Shown here piece by piece: positions 8,909 through 17,172 of a stretch of 64,000 nucleotides of DNA. Below the pieces are notes generated by a model. It was not told where the DNA came from and did no database searches. It saw nothing but the letters and a program-made list of their open reading frames with translations. Origin of the DNA: PFL25 sp046260155 (GTDB lineage: Bacteria; Chloroflexota; Anaerolineae; Anaerolineales; UBA4823); NCBI GenBank assembly GCA_046260155.1, contig JBJYXV010000048.1:62001-126000 (forward strand). Reading direction: 5' to 3'. The translations under genes were made by a program, and so were the position numbers. The first letter of the stretch is position 1, and the number at the start of each line of letters is the position of its first letter.

Positions 8909-10705
8909 TTAAACCTCTTCTTCTTCGGCTACCATTAGTTCCTGCTGTTTTTCCCGTCCATCTTTCGAACCGTTTACGCCATCTGGAAGTAGATATCCAC
9001 ATTCTTCCAGGTAATCGACGATTTTCCTGGCATTCATTTCCGGTGTTTCTTCCACTGTGTGAAGTGTTATTTCAGGGTCGACAGGAACTTCATAGGGATC
9101 ATCGACCCCAGTAAATCCCTGAATCTGACCACGCCGGGCTCGAGCGTATAAACCTTTCACATCTCTCTCTTCACAAACTTCAATCGGGGTATCCACAAAA
9201 ATCTCCACAAAACGATTTTCACCCACCATCTTGCGTACCTCATTACGAGTCGTGCGGTAAGGACTGATTGCCGCAGCAATTACGATGCCGCCCTGTCTGG
9301 CAATTTCGCCAGCCACAAACCCTATGCGCAGGATGTTTGTATCCCGATCCTCGCGGCTGAAACCAAGACCTTTCGATAAATGCGTCCGCACAACATCTCC
9401 ATCTAACAGGGTTACCTGCCGACCGCGCTCGAGAAGGAAAGAGGTTAATATCTCTGCAGTTGTTGATTTCCCAGATCCGCTCAACCCCGTAAACCACAAA
9501 CACAATCCTTGTTCGTGCCTGGGTGGGTACATTTTTTGTAAGATCTCTGCTGTTTCTCGTCTTGTGAACCATTCCGGGAGCAATTCCCCTTTAGCCAGAT
9601 AATCATCCCGTACCTGGGTACCTGAAATTGAAAAGATGTGTGCATCCTCAGGAACTTGCGAGCGCTGTTCGTAACGATCTTCATCAGCCAGGTATACTAA
9701 TTCCTTAAATTCAATTGGCAGCACACCAATTTCCTCGCCATATTGGGCCAGCATTAACTGTGCCTCATATGGTCCATAAAACGGGTTCCCATTGCTATCC
9801 TTCCCGGGACCGGCATGGTCGCGACCGATAATGAAATGAGTGGCTCCATAGTTCCTGCGAATAATTGCATGCCACAGTGCTTCACGGGGTCCTGCCATGC
9901 GCATCGCCAGGGGGATTAAACTCAATAAGGTCCGTTGTGGATCGTAATATTGATCCACCATGGTCCTGTATACACGCACGCGCGTGTAGTGATCGACATC
10001 TCCAGGCTTGGTTAATCCAACTACCGGGTGGATTAGCAGGCTGCCATCGATTTCCTCGGCAGCCCGCTTAGTCAGTTCCTCATGGATGCGATGCATGGGG
10101 TTTCGGGTTTGAAAAGCTACCACGTTATTATTACCCAGGGCTGTAAGATGCTCACGGGTCTGGATAGGGGGTTTCCGCAGGTCAATAAAATCATGGTACT
10201 TGGGTAAATCGATCACCTTCAATGCGCCAGAAATATACACATTTCCCCAGGTGTTCATTTCTGAGACCAGCGGGTGGCGAGGATCCGTTGTCCCCAAGGC
10301 GAGCCGAGCCTCCCGGAGCCGATCCCAGTGATACACCTCTTCAATCTGCATCACCGCGATCGTATTATTGCGTGAATCGCTCAAGGTAATCTCTTCTCCC
10401 CAGCTGGGCAGCGCTGCCTCATCAACAGGCAAAGTCACCGGAATTGGGAATAAGATGCCGTTTGTTAGACGCATTTCAGTAAGCACTTTTTCGTAATCTG
10501 CTTTTCCCATGAAACGATCCAACGGAGAAAAAGCACCGGTTGCCAGCAGCTCAAGATCGCACAGCGCACGTTGTGATATCTGCAGCGATGGTAAATGGCT
10601 TGATTTTTCAAGCAATTCTTCCCTTTCTTCTCCCTTCACCACAAGATCAATCAGCTCGCCACCATAAGGCGTGATCAATTCAGCTTCCTTTTTCTTATTA
10701 CTCAT
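8909..10705 (-). CDS. sat/cysC: Bifunctional sulfate adenylyltransferase/adenylylsulfate kinase
   Basis: A 598-residue PAPS synthetase. The N-terminal PUA-like and ATP-sulfurylase part (to about 390) has QTRNPMHRIHE (199-209) and GRDHAGPGK (294-302), which bind ATP and sulfate. The C-terminal APS kinase has the P-loop GLSGSGKST (407-415), DGDVVR (435-440) and ISPYR. The protein turns sulfate and ATP into APS and then PAPS. No sulfite-reduction gene is nearby, while two sulfotransferases are, so the PAPS is probably for glycan sulfation rather than cysteine synthesis. Its ATG at 10705 has an AAGGAG site. A hairpin-rich 300-bp gap upstream suggests it begins a transcription unit. Confidence 0.95.
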   Translation of the reverse strand: MSNKKKEAELITPYGGELIDLVVKGEEREELLEKSSHLPSLQISQRALCDLELLATGAFSPLDRFMGKADYEKVLTEMRLTNGILFPIPVTLPVDEAALPSWGEEITLSDSRNNTIAVMQIEEVYHWDRLREARLALGTTDPRHPLVSEMNTWGNVYISGALKVIDLPKYHDFIDLRKPPIQTREHLTALGNNNVVAFQTRNPMHRIHEELTKRAAEEIDGSLLIHPVVGLTKPGDVDHYTRVRVYRTMVDQYYDPQRTLLSLIPLAMRMAGPREALWHAIIRRNYGATHFIIGRDHAGPGKDSNGNPFYGPYEAQLMLAQYGEEIGVLPIEFKELVYLADEDRYEQRSQVPEDAHIFSISGTQVRDDYLAKGELLPEWFTRRETAEILQKMYPPRHEQGLCLWFTGLSGSGKSTTAEILTSFLLERGRQVTLLDGDVVRTHLSKGLGFSREDRDTNILRIGFVAGEIARQGGIVIAAAISPYRTTRNEVRKMVGENRFVEIFVDTPIEVCEERDVKGLYARARRGQIQGFTGVDDPYEVPVDPEITLHTVEETPEMNARKIVDYLEECGYLLPDGVNGSKDGREKQQELMVAEEEEV

Positions 10706-10723
10706 TCAATAATGCTCCTTAGT

Positions 10724-10768
10724 TGATCGTATTCGATCAGGAATTCATCTGACTCGTATTGTCAGTCA
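10724..10768 (-). promoter_or_regulatory. Paired hairpins in the presumed leader of the PAPS synthetase
   Basis: A perfect 6-bp stem with a 4-base loop (10724-10739) is followed by a second inverted repeat TGACT/AGTCA (10750-10768). Both carry CGTATT on the plus strand. They lie 19 to 63 bp before the start codon and could be operator sites or RNA hairpins controlling the sulfation operon. Confidence 0.35.
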
Positions 10769-10839
10769 TTAGAGAGATATAATGTTTCAATAATTTTTTG
10801 AAGGATACTAAATTCAATTTCTCCCCACGATCCAAACAG

Positions 10840-10860
10840 CCCAAAACTTTAGATTTTGGG
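10840..10860 (-). terminator. Possible terminator hairpin after the sulfatase-like gene
   Basis: CCCAAAA and TTTTGGG form a 7-bp stem with a 7-base loop, about 150 bp past the sulfatase-like stop. The run of T after it on the minus strand is short and interrupted, so this is a weak candidate. Confidence 0.3.
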
Positions 10861-11005
10861 TTTCCCTTTGATGCTGGTAAATCCTAACTTTCATCTCGGA
10901 GCGGGGCTATTCACTTTCACTGAGAAGAAACAAAAATCATGAATACGATCCCCTTCTTGCCAGTTTAAACCGATAATTCGGATCGGATGAACTCTTTCGA
11001 GAAAA

Positions 11006-12550
11006 TTATTTGACCTCATCCAGTCTTGAGAGCAGCTCTACCCTTAAATCACCTGCAAGAGTGTTTGATTCTGAGTAAAGATCCTCCATTTCCTCAGGGT
11101 CATTCACCAAATCATACATTTCATACTCGTTATCAAAGCCATCATAGCCCCGATAATAGATTAATTTGTGATTGTCCCTCACCATTGCGATAGTACCTTT
11201 AACAATTGGGCCGTTCTTTGGATTACTTTTCGCATCCATGATAAATATATTTCGATCGCCCTCGGTTTTCTGGTCAGATGTCCTCGGAAGCACTCTTCCA
11301 TCACTCCACTCGGGAGGTTCCTGTCCAACCATCGTGCTCACTGTAGGCAAAACATCAGCAGCACTGGTCGGAGTGTGGATATCTTCACGATTTTCCTGAC
11401 CGGCATAATGTATGACTAAGGGAATATGAGACAGAGGGTCAAATAAGGTAGGGGTCACATGCTCGGATATACCTCTTTCGAACATCTCTCCATGGTCAGA
11501 AGTAAAAATGATGTTCGTATTTTCCATAAAACCTTGCTGCTCCAATGAGTCAACTAGGCGACCAAATTCCGAATCCACGTATAAGATATATTCATCGTAC
11601 CACCGGCGCTTTTGCTGTAAATATTTTTCAGAATGTCCTTCGGTGAATACATGTTCCGGTTTGCTGATTGGCGCCCAGCCATCCCGAAACACGCGCACAA
11701 ATTCCTTTCGGGTATTGTATGGCTCATGTGGAGGGAGAAAGTGAAAATAACCAAGGAATGGATTTTCATTCGTGGTTATCGAGTCTCGCACCCAATCTAT
11801 TGCATCCTCCAGTAGGTATACAAAAGGTCCTGCGTTAGCCGAAGGAAGTCCACGGGGAAATGAATCCCGATACTGAAAGACAACATCTCCTTTCTTCCAT
11901 TCTCTCCACACCCGGTGAGCTGCTGAAAGGAAGAGTGAACTTGGGAGTTGTATATCTTTGCCTGGCTCACCACGTGCAATTGTCCGTTCTCCCAAGTATG
12001 CCGCATCGTAATCATTTCGGAAGATGCCGTTTGCGAGCAGGTGGTTATTAAATAGACATAACTCCTTGGTTTCCTTGAGCACTTCTAAATCACCCTCAAA
12101 TTGGTGTAGCAGCATTGAGGCGAGATTGTTATGGGTAAAAGTCATGCGGGTATAGTTCTTCCCGGCCAGGAGATTGAAAATATTCCTCTTCTCATATTCT
12201 TTCGCTACAGTTGCGTATAAGTGGTAGGCTTTACTTGTCCAGGGATACGTCCCAGTGAGAAGCGTTGCAGTACCAGGTGAGGTAAAACTACCTCCAGCAT
12301 AATGCCGGTGATACACTGTGGATTTTTCAGCAAATTTGGCTAGATTTGGCATATTCTGCCGGTAATATCCTAATAAAGAGACATTCGTAGCGGAAAGCGC
12401 ATCGAAAACTATCACCAGGATATTCGGAGCCCCTGTATTCTGCTGAAAGAATGCCTGTGAAGGGGATGCCGATACATCCGCCGCTACCTTAAGAAGTGGC
12501 AGTGCTGCCATCATTTTGATAAATTCACGTCGACTGATGTTATTACTCAT
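11006..12550 (-). CDS. Sulfatase-superfamily hydrolase or transferase, Tat-type leader
   Basis: A 514-residue protein of the alkaline phosphatase/sulfatase superfamily. The N-terminus SRREFIKMMAALPLL (6-20) is a twin-arginine-like leader, so export is likely. VIVFDAL gives metal ligand Asp50, and FTSDHGE gives the second Asp-His pair. At the active-site segment TSPGTATLLTG (90-100) the formylglycine cysteine/serine of true sulfatases is Thr90, and the CxPSR arginine is Thr94. Thr nucleophiles occur in LtaS and related phosphotransferases, so a phosphotransferase or phosphodiesterase activity is at least as likely as sulfate release. It heads the end of a four-gene block with another superfamily member. 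Confidence 0.78.
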   Translation of the reverse strand: MSNNISRREFIKMMAALPLLKVAADVSASPSQAFFQQNTGAPNILVIVFDALSATNVSLLGYYRQNMPNLAKFAEKSTVYHRHYAGGSFTSPGTATLLTGTYPWTSKAYHLYATVAKEYEKRNIFNLLAGKNYTRMTFTHNNLASMLLHQFEGDLEVLKETKELCLFNNHLLANGIFRNDYDAAYLGERTIARGEPGKDIQLPSSLFLSAAHRVWREWKKGDVVFQYRDSFPRGLPSANAGPFVYLLEDAIDWVRDSITTNENPFLGYFHFLPPHEPYNTRKEFVRVFRDGWAPISKPEHVFTEGHSEKYLQQKRRWYDEYILYVDSEFGRLVDSLEQQGFMENTNIIFTSDHGEMFERGISEHVTPTLFDPLSHIPLVIHYAGQENREDIHTPTSAADVLPTVSTMVGQEPPEWSDGRVLPRTSDQKTEGDRNIFIMDAKSNPKNGPIVKGTIAMVRDNHKLIYYRGYDGFDNEYEMYDLVNDPEEMEDLYSESNTLAGDLRVELLSRLDEVK

Positions 12551-12602
12551 AATCTGTAAAAAAACCTTCCATTACAAAAATCTAACTAGAACCCAAACAT
12601 TT

Positions 12603-13142
12603 TCACGTAATATTTCTAATCAAAACCACAATAACTGCCAGGATGTCAATCGCAAGATAAACAGCTGAAAGTGTGGTCAAGAAACCGGCTATCGATTCCA
12701 GGATAGATGCTAATCGGTTAAAAAAATAAAGGATCACCCAGCTGACCAGGATGATTCCGATCAAAATCAGTAGGAATTTGCCAAATTCTCTTACAGGCCA
12801 GATCCCATAATTCTCACCATAAAAGTGAGCAAAAAACATGCCCAGTGTTGCCAGTAAAGCTGCCATACTACCCATAGCAACAAATTTATCCCGGAAAAAT
12901 TTTTTGGGGAGGATAACTGCAAGGATAATTAAACCAATCAGGAATAATAGACTCTCGAACAATGCAAACGCCAACGAGTAAGAGATGATGCCGATCATTT
13001 CCCAAATAGTCCGGGATAAAATCATGGAAGGCACAGTCCAGAGGACGGTTACAATTGCCCACACATTAACTAAGAATAAAATGCTGGAAAACGTCAGCCA
13101 GGTATCTGCTTTTGATGGGAATAAAGATTTAAAGGTAGCCAA
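12603..13142 (-). CDS. Five-helix membrane protein of unknown function
   Basis: A 179-residue hydrophobic protein with about five predicted membrane segments (near 18-38, 48-78, 88-108, 120-142 and 152-175). I do not recognise the family. The likely start is TTG at 13142, preceded by GAGAGG at a good distance and overlapping the previous gene by 14 bp; the first in-frame ATG would remove a membrane helix. It lies between two alkaline-phosphatase-superfamily genes, so it may be a membrane partner or anchor for them. Confidence 0.7.
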   Translation of the reverse strand: MATFKSLFPSKADTWLTFSSILFLVNVWAIVTVLWTVPSMILSRTIWEMIGIISYSLAFALFESLLFLIGLIILAVILPKKFFRDKFVAMGSMAALLATLGMFFAHFYGENYGIWPVREFGKFLLILIGIILVSWVILYFFNRLASILESIAGFLTTLSAVYLAIDILAVIVVLIRNIT

Positions 13143-14964
13143 GACTTTTCAACCTCTCTTCCAGCATTTCTTGATCTTCATCGCTGATGGATGGCGGAGG
13201 CATCGAAACGCCACCTTCTACTTCTTCTCCGGTCGCCAGCACCGGAAAATCATGGTATGACGGTTGAGGGTAATTACCCAATCCTTGATTGCAGAATATT
13301 ACTCCCGGTACAGCCTTGGGATCAATGCAATGATCAGCATTCCAATGATCAAGGTTCTTTTCCAAGGGTGTTTTTTCCCATTCTCCCAGGCCTGTTTGCG
13401 GGGAAGCTCGAAAACCAGGTGCATATCCAACGAGCAGATCTGGACCAAACTCCGTAAGTGGACCAGATAACGCTTCTGAATTTAGTGACACACTATCGAC
13501 AATTTGCTTACCATTATTATCTTTCCAGGCTAGCAAGTTCTCTTTGATCTGGCTTGTCAGCTGTTCAACCTGATCTCCATCAACAATACCCTGGCCTTCC
13601 CTACCCCTACGATTCAAATAAATACTGTTCAATCCCAAACCATAAGCCTGGCTTGAATTCCAATCCACATCTTTCAGCTTCCCTGATTCGCGTTCTTCTC
13701 TTGATCGCAGATAGCCATTTTCTATCATCCAGCGGTTTAGATGAACTTTTTGATCAAAATTTGAGAAGCCGTGATCCGATACAACCAATAAGCGAAACCT
13801 ATCCTGACCCTTCACCTGGAGCACATCTGTGACCCGTCCCACAAGACTGTCCAGCTTGATATACCAGCTTTCAATAATATCCGGGCGATCACGCCAAAAC
13901 ATGTGTTGGATACGATCAAGGGAGTCGAAAACACACGCCAAAACACCTTCATCAAATTCTGATAGCTGGTGCATGAAAATACGCTCGCGTGAAGCAAAAA
14001 TCGAATCACACAGCTCCAGGAATTGATCATCATCCATACATCCATCTTCTAGACCGGTTGTATCTTGAGGCCATCCAATGGTCAGGTAGGGTCCATTTGT
14101 CTTCCAGTTATTTTTCACGAAATTAGGCGGTACAGCGTAATGCCAGGGTGAGTGTAGCGGGTCAATCTGTAAAGGTAAGAAATACAGGCTGACATCGGGT
14201 TCCAGACAGGTCAGAATGACCTGTGTTAAGGCATGCACCTTCACAAAGGTCCCCATCTTGAATGACAAGCCAAAGATAGGACTCCACTTCCCCAATTGAA
14301 GGGCAAACTTGTGATCGCCAATGAATAATTCGGCTGACTCGTTATCCAGCTTTTCAAGCTCAAAAGTAACAAATGAAGATTCTTCGCCTTTACGTTTTGC
14401 CTTACGGGGACCTTCAAGATATGCCCGGAACCGGCCCGACTTTGATTTTTCAAGAGAAAGGACCGGTGTTTTTCGCGTCCCCTGTTCAACATCCCCTCGG
14501 GTGGAGAAATATGTGCCCACACCTAATCTGCCAAGGATATCTGGTGTACCCAGACCTGGGATAGATTTGACCAGCGAATCAAGCCGGGCTGGAAACGTTG
14601 CTGGCCAGAACAAGCTGATCGCTGGGTAACCCTTCTTGGCAGCATGGTCGAACAATGTCTGGGCAGAAGTGGGTGGAGCGAATTGAACACCACCTATACC
14701 TTTCTTGGTTGGCAAGAGCGAGACGTAAGGAGTATAAGTCTTGGGTTCCCGGTGAACGAAATCAAAAATGCCATGACCACCAGGGTTAAGTCCAGTCGCA
14801 ATGCTTGTCCAGGATACTTCGCTTTGTGGGGGATTGCTGATTTCAAAGCGCCGATATCCATCGATTGATAGAAAACGGGCCAAGTTGGGCAGCTTCCCTT
14901 TCTGCAGCAGTGCTTCAAAAAAGGTGGGATCAAAGGCATCAAACCCCAAAATTACAGTTTTCAT
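13129..14964 (-). CDS. Alkaline phosphatase superfamily phosphodiesterase/pyrophosphatase
   Basis: A 611-residue enzyme of the type I phosphodiesterase/nucleotide pyrophosphatase group. Metal ligands appear in ILGFDAFD (Asp9), FDSLDRIQHMFW and VVSDHGFSNFDQKVHLNRW, and Ser48 in the PPQSEVSWTSIATG segment aligns with the nucleophile. It probably hydrolyses a phosphoester or transfers a phospho group. No signal peptide is visible, so it looks cytosolic or is anchored by a partner. The next gene overlaps by 14 bp and a small membrane protein gene lies 27 bp upstream, forming a tight block. Confidence 0.83.
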   Translation of the reverse strand: MKTVILGFDAFDPTFFEALLQKGKLPNLARFLSIDGYRRFEISNPPQSEVSWTSIATGLNPGGHGIFDFVHREPKTYTPYVSLLPTKKGIGGVQFAPPTSAQTLFDHAAKKGYPAISLFWPATFPARLDSLVKSIPGLGTPDILGRLGVGTYFSTRGDVEQGTRKTPVLSLEKSKSGRFRAYLEGPRKAKRKGEESSFVTFELEKLDNESAELFIGDHKFALQLGKWSPIFGLSFKMGTFVKVHALTQVILTCLEPDVSLYFLPLQIDPLHSPWHYAVPPNFVKNNWKTNGPYLTIGWPQDTTGLEDGCMDDDQFLELCDSIFASRERIFMHQLSEFDEGVLACVFDSLDRIQHMFWRDRPDIIESWYIKLDSLVGRVTDVLQVKGQDRFRLLVVSDHGFSNFDQKVHLNRWMIENGYLRSREERESGKLKDVDWNSSQAYGLGLNSIYLNRRGREGQGIVDGDQVEQLTSQIKENLLAWKDNNGKQIVDSVSLNSEALSGPLTEFGPDLLVGYAPGFRASPQTGLGEWEKTPLEKNLDHWNADHCIDPKAVPGVIFCNQGLGNYPQPSYHDFPVLATGEEVEGGVSMPPPSISDEDQEMLEERLKSLGYL

Positions 14965-14991
14965 AGGAATTTTCTTAAACCCAAAGAATGA

Positions 14992-15255
14992 TCAATCGTT
15001 ATCTTCTTGATCATCAGGAACATCAGCATTCTCACTATCCTCATCCTGCGTGCGACGCCGCATGCGGTAATAAAACCCCTTAATCTTGCCGGAGAATAGG
15101 AGCAGCGCCCCAGAGATGACCCCAAATAAGACAGCCAATATCTGAAAGAGCATACCTCCAGTGTTAGGATCGATGTATGCCGGAATAATAAATTTCATTC
15201 CCATCACGCTTGACCCTGCGCGAATTCCAAGCGATAAAACGTTTAATATTGTCAT
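14992..15255 (-). CDS. Small membrane protein with YIDPNTGG motif
   Basis: An 87-residue protein with a short hydrophobic N-terminus, the motif AYIDPNTGGMLFQ (about 26-38), one strong membrane helix (about 36-56) and a basic then acidic tail. Small proteins with a YIDPxTG motif before a helix are known as conserved hypotheticals, but no function is established. It is placed directly before the phosphodiesterase-like gene, which suggests a joint role. ATG 15255 is chosen; starts at the later Met17 or Met20 are possible. Confidence 0.72.
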   Translation of the reverse strand: MTILNVLSLGIRAGSSVMGMKFIIPAYIDPNTGGMLFQILAVLFGVISGALLLFSGKIKGFYYRMRRRTQDEDSENADVPDDQEDND

Positions 15256-15311
15256 TCCATATTTCCTTTAGCAATCTGCACTATATGATTTCGGTTTATA
15301 TTTCCATTCTA

Positions 15312-15372
15312 ATTTCGTTATCGAAATACCACATACACCCGTCACCAAAAATCCGAATGATATTTTATTATA
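15312..15372 (-). promoter_or_regulatory. Possible promoter and leader hairpin
   Basis: In the A/T-rich 210-bp gap before the small membrane protein, a TATAAT -10 lies at 15372-15367 on the minus strand without a good -35. Between it and the start codon is a perfect hairpin ATTTCG-TTAT-CGAAAT (15312-15327). It probably starts transcription of the phosphatase block. Confidence 0.35.
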
Positions 15373-15465
15373 GGCGCTTTAATTCAGCAACCATTCTAGA
15401 TTAGATAAATTTAATCAGGCGAAATAAGTTATTCATCCAATGGATAATGTTTGAAGGAACGCATG

Positions 15466-17106
15466 TCAATTTATTGAGTTTTTCAATTGATATATTTGAA
15501 AAATTCCAAAAGTGGCGGCTAATTCATAATCCTCTTCGATGGTTCGATTAAAAAGTTTGAATTCTGAAAGTAGCGACTCGGAACCCGGAGTGCCAGCCGA
15601 GTTTAAAACGATGATCTTATTTTCATTTTCTACCAACCCATCCACTATCATCTCATCGATAAGGGACTGATTCGAATTGGTAAATGTCAAACCCTTGTGA
15701 AACCAAAGAAGAGGTAGAGAAGAAGGATTTCCGAGAATACCGTTGAAGAAAGCATACTCGGGAAAAACAATAAATTGTTCACCAGTCTCCAGTAAGTATT
15801 GGTAAACTCCCTCAACATCTCCTGCTTCCACAGATTGCCCTTGTATGTTTTGCGGTCCCCATCGGACCCACTCCATGCCTGGAATTTGTAAAGAATCTTT
15901 GAAATCAGCATTGGCGAAGTAATCATGAACAACCCTGGAAGTTGAAACCTTAAAACCTAGAATGAAAATAACACCAGAAATCAGAATTACTCCGATATTG
16001 TAAAACTTAAATCTTCCTTGCTCAGATGAATTTAAGGAATCCTTGTTAAACAATTTTGCTGCCCAAACGAAAAATGGAGTGAAAAGATCCTGGAAAAATG
16101 CAAAAGTAAGACCAATTATTAAGCCAATCAGCCCTAGATAATTTTCTGCCTGGTTGCGAGCAGAAAGGATGGATAGTTGTTGAGCAATTACCAGATTAAT
16201 TGAAATCAACGCAGCAAAGACTGACTTCCGAGATTCCTGGGTGATTTTCCTGAACAGGATGATAGCGAAGTTCATCAGTAAAAGAAATGCGGCTATGAAG
16301 GAAATATAGATGGGGGTTGAATACCTCTGCATTATCCGGCTAATATTTAAGAGCCTTCTAAATCCTAAGTCAGAAGGGATTTCCAGAACGTACAATCTGA
16401 AAAGATTGAATGTATCTGATGAATATAAGGAAAATCCAAACACTAACATCGGAATCAAGACACCCAGAAGTACAGAAACCAATGTAAATATCGATTCCCT
16501 TGCATTTCGCCAGGTAGAAAAAAACACGAATGCAAGAGGCAGCAATAAAAATATTCCAATATTTTGTTTACTCAGGATAGCAAGGGCGATACTGACACCA
16601 GCAATAATTTGAAGAGAGCGTTTTATAAACTCTCTTTTATTGATCGAAGATTCCAGAATACCCCAAATCGAACCAAGCCCGAATAGGAACGCAGTTTGTT
16701 CCATATAAACCGTACCAAAAGGCGGGTAGAACCACACAGCTGTGAGGAAACCTGCAGTATAAGCATAAAACCTGGACTTATCGGTGAATATATACACTAT
16801 CCGGGTGACTAGAATCGCAGCAATAACATTGCAAACCGCCGCGGTTGCTATCATTGTATTCCACGAAATACCGAAAATTTGAAAGAAAAAAGCCTGTAAA
16901 AGAAAAGTAACAGGTCCAACGGGTGCTTGAAAATCCCCGTAAAGGATTTGTCCGGTTAGGATTCTAAAAGCACCATCGAAAACTATTGGTTGATCGAGAG
17001 GGTGAATTCCTCTTCTTCCGCTGTACAGGCAAAACAGAAAAGCAAATACAACAAGGAGAAGAGGAAGAATATACTGCTCAACAACACGCGTAGTTTTAAG
17101 ATTCAT
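15466..17106 (-). CDS. Polytopic GT-C-type membrane protein
   Basis: A 546-residue integral membrane protein with about ten hydrophobic segments and a soluble C-terminal third. An acidic residue in the first outer loop (QPIVFDGAFRILTGQILYGDFQAPVGP, near 38-65) fits the catalytic Asp of GT-C glycosyltransferases that use lipid-linked donors outside the membrane. Sequence motifs beyond that are weak, so a precise family is not given. It would add a sugar to the exported glycan or to a protein. Confidence 0.65.
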   Translation of the reverse strand: MNLKTTRVVEQYILPLLLVVFAFLFCLYSGRRGIHPLDQPIVFDGAFRILTGQILYGDFQAPVGPVTFLLQAFFFQIFGISWNTMIATAAVCNVIAAILVTRIVYIFTDKSRFYAYTAGFLTAVWFYPPFGTVYMEQTAFLFGLGSIWGILESSINKREFIKRSLQIIAGVSIALAILSKQNIGIFLLLPLAFVFFSTWRNARESIFTLVSVLLGVLIPMLVFGFSLYSSDTFNLFRLYVLEIPSDLGFRRLLNISRIMQRYSTPIYISFIAAFLLLMNFAIILFRKITQESRKSVFAALISINLVIAQQLSILSARNQAENYLGLIGLIIGLTFAFFQDLFTPFFVWAAKLFNKDSLNSSEQGRFKFYNIGVILISGVIFILGFKVSTSRVVHDYFANADFKDSLQIPGMEWVRWGPQNIQGQSVEAGDVEGVYQYLLETGEQFIVFPEYAFFNGILGNPSSLPLLWFHKGLTFTNSNQSLIDEMIVDGLVENENKIIVLNSAGTPGSESLLSEFKLFNRTIEEDYELAATFGIFQIYQLKNSIN

Positions 17107-17172
17107 TTATAGAAGTTTGGAAAATTTATGCTTTGGGAATTTATTTTCTTCCGGATCATCCGCCGGTAATTT

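Larger units (their letters stand above)
10706..11005. other. 300-bp non-coding gap upstream of the PAPS synthetase
   Basis: No convincing gene lies here. Near the PAPS synthetase start are two inverted repeats, TGATCG-TATT-CGATCA (10724-10739) and TGACT/AGTCA (10750-10768), both with CGTATT in or next to the loop, and an AAGGAG ribosome site. A third hairpin at 10840-10860 may end the upstream transcript. No promoter with both elements near consensus was found on the minus strand. Confidence 0.6.

Noticed and set aside
11006..12550. Formylglycine-dependent sulfatase working against the sulfotransferases
   Set aside because: The nucleophile position is Thr and the following Arg is missing, so ordinary sulfatase chemistry is not supported.
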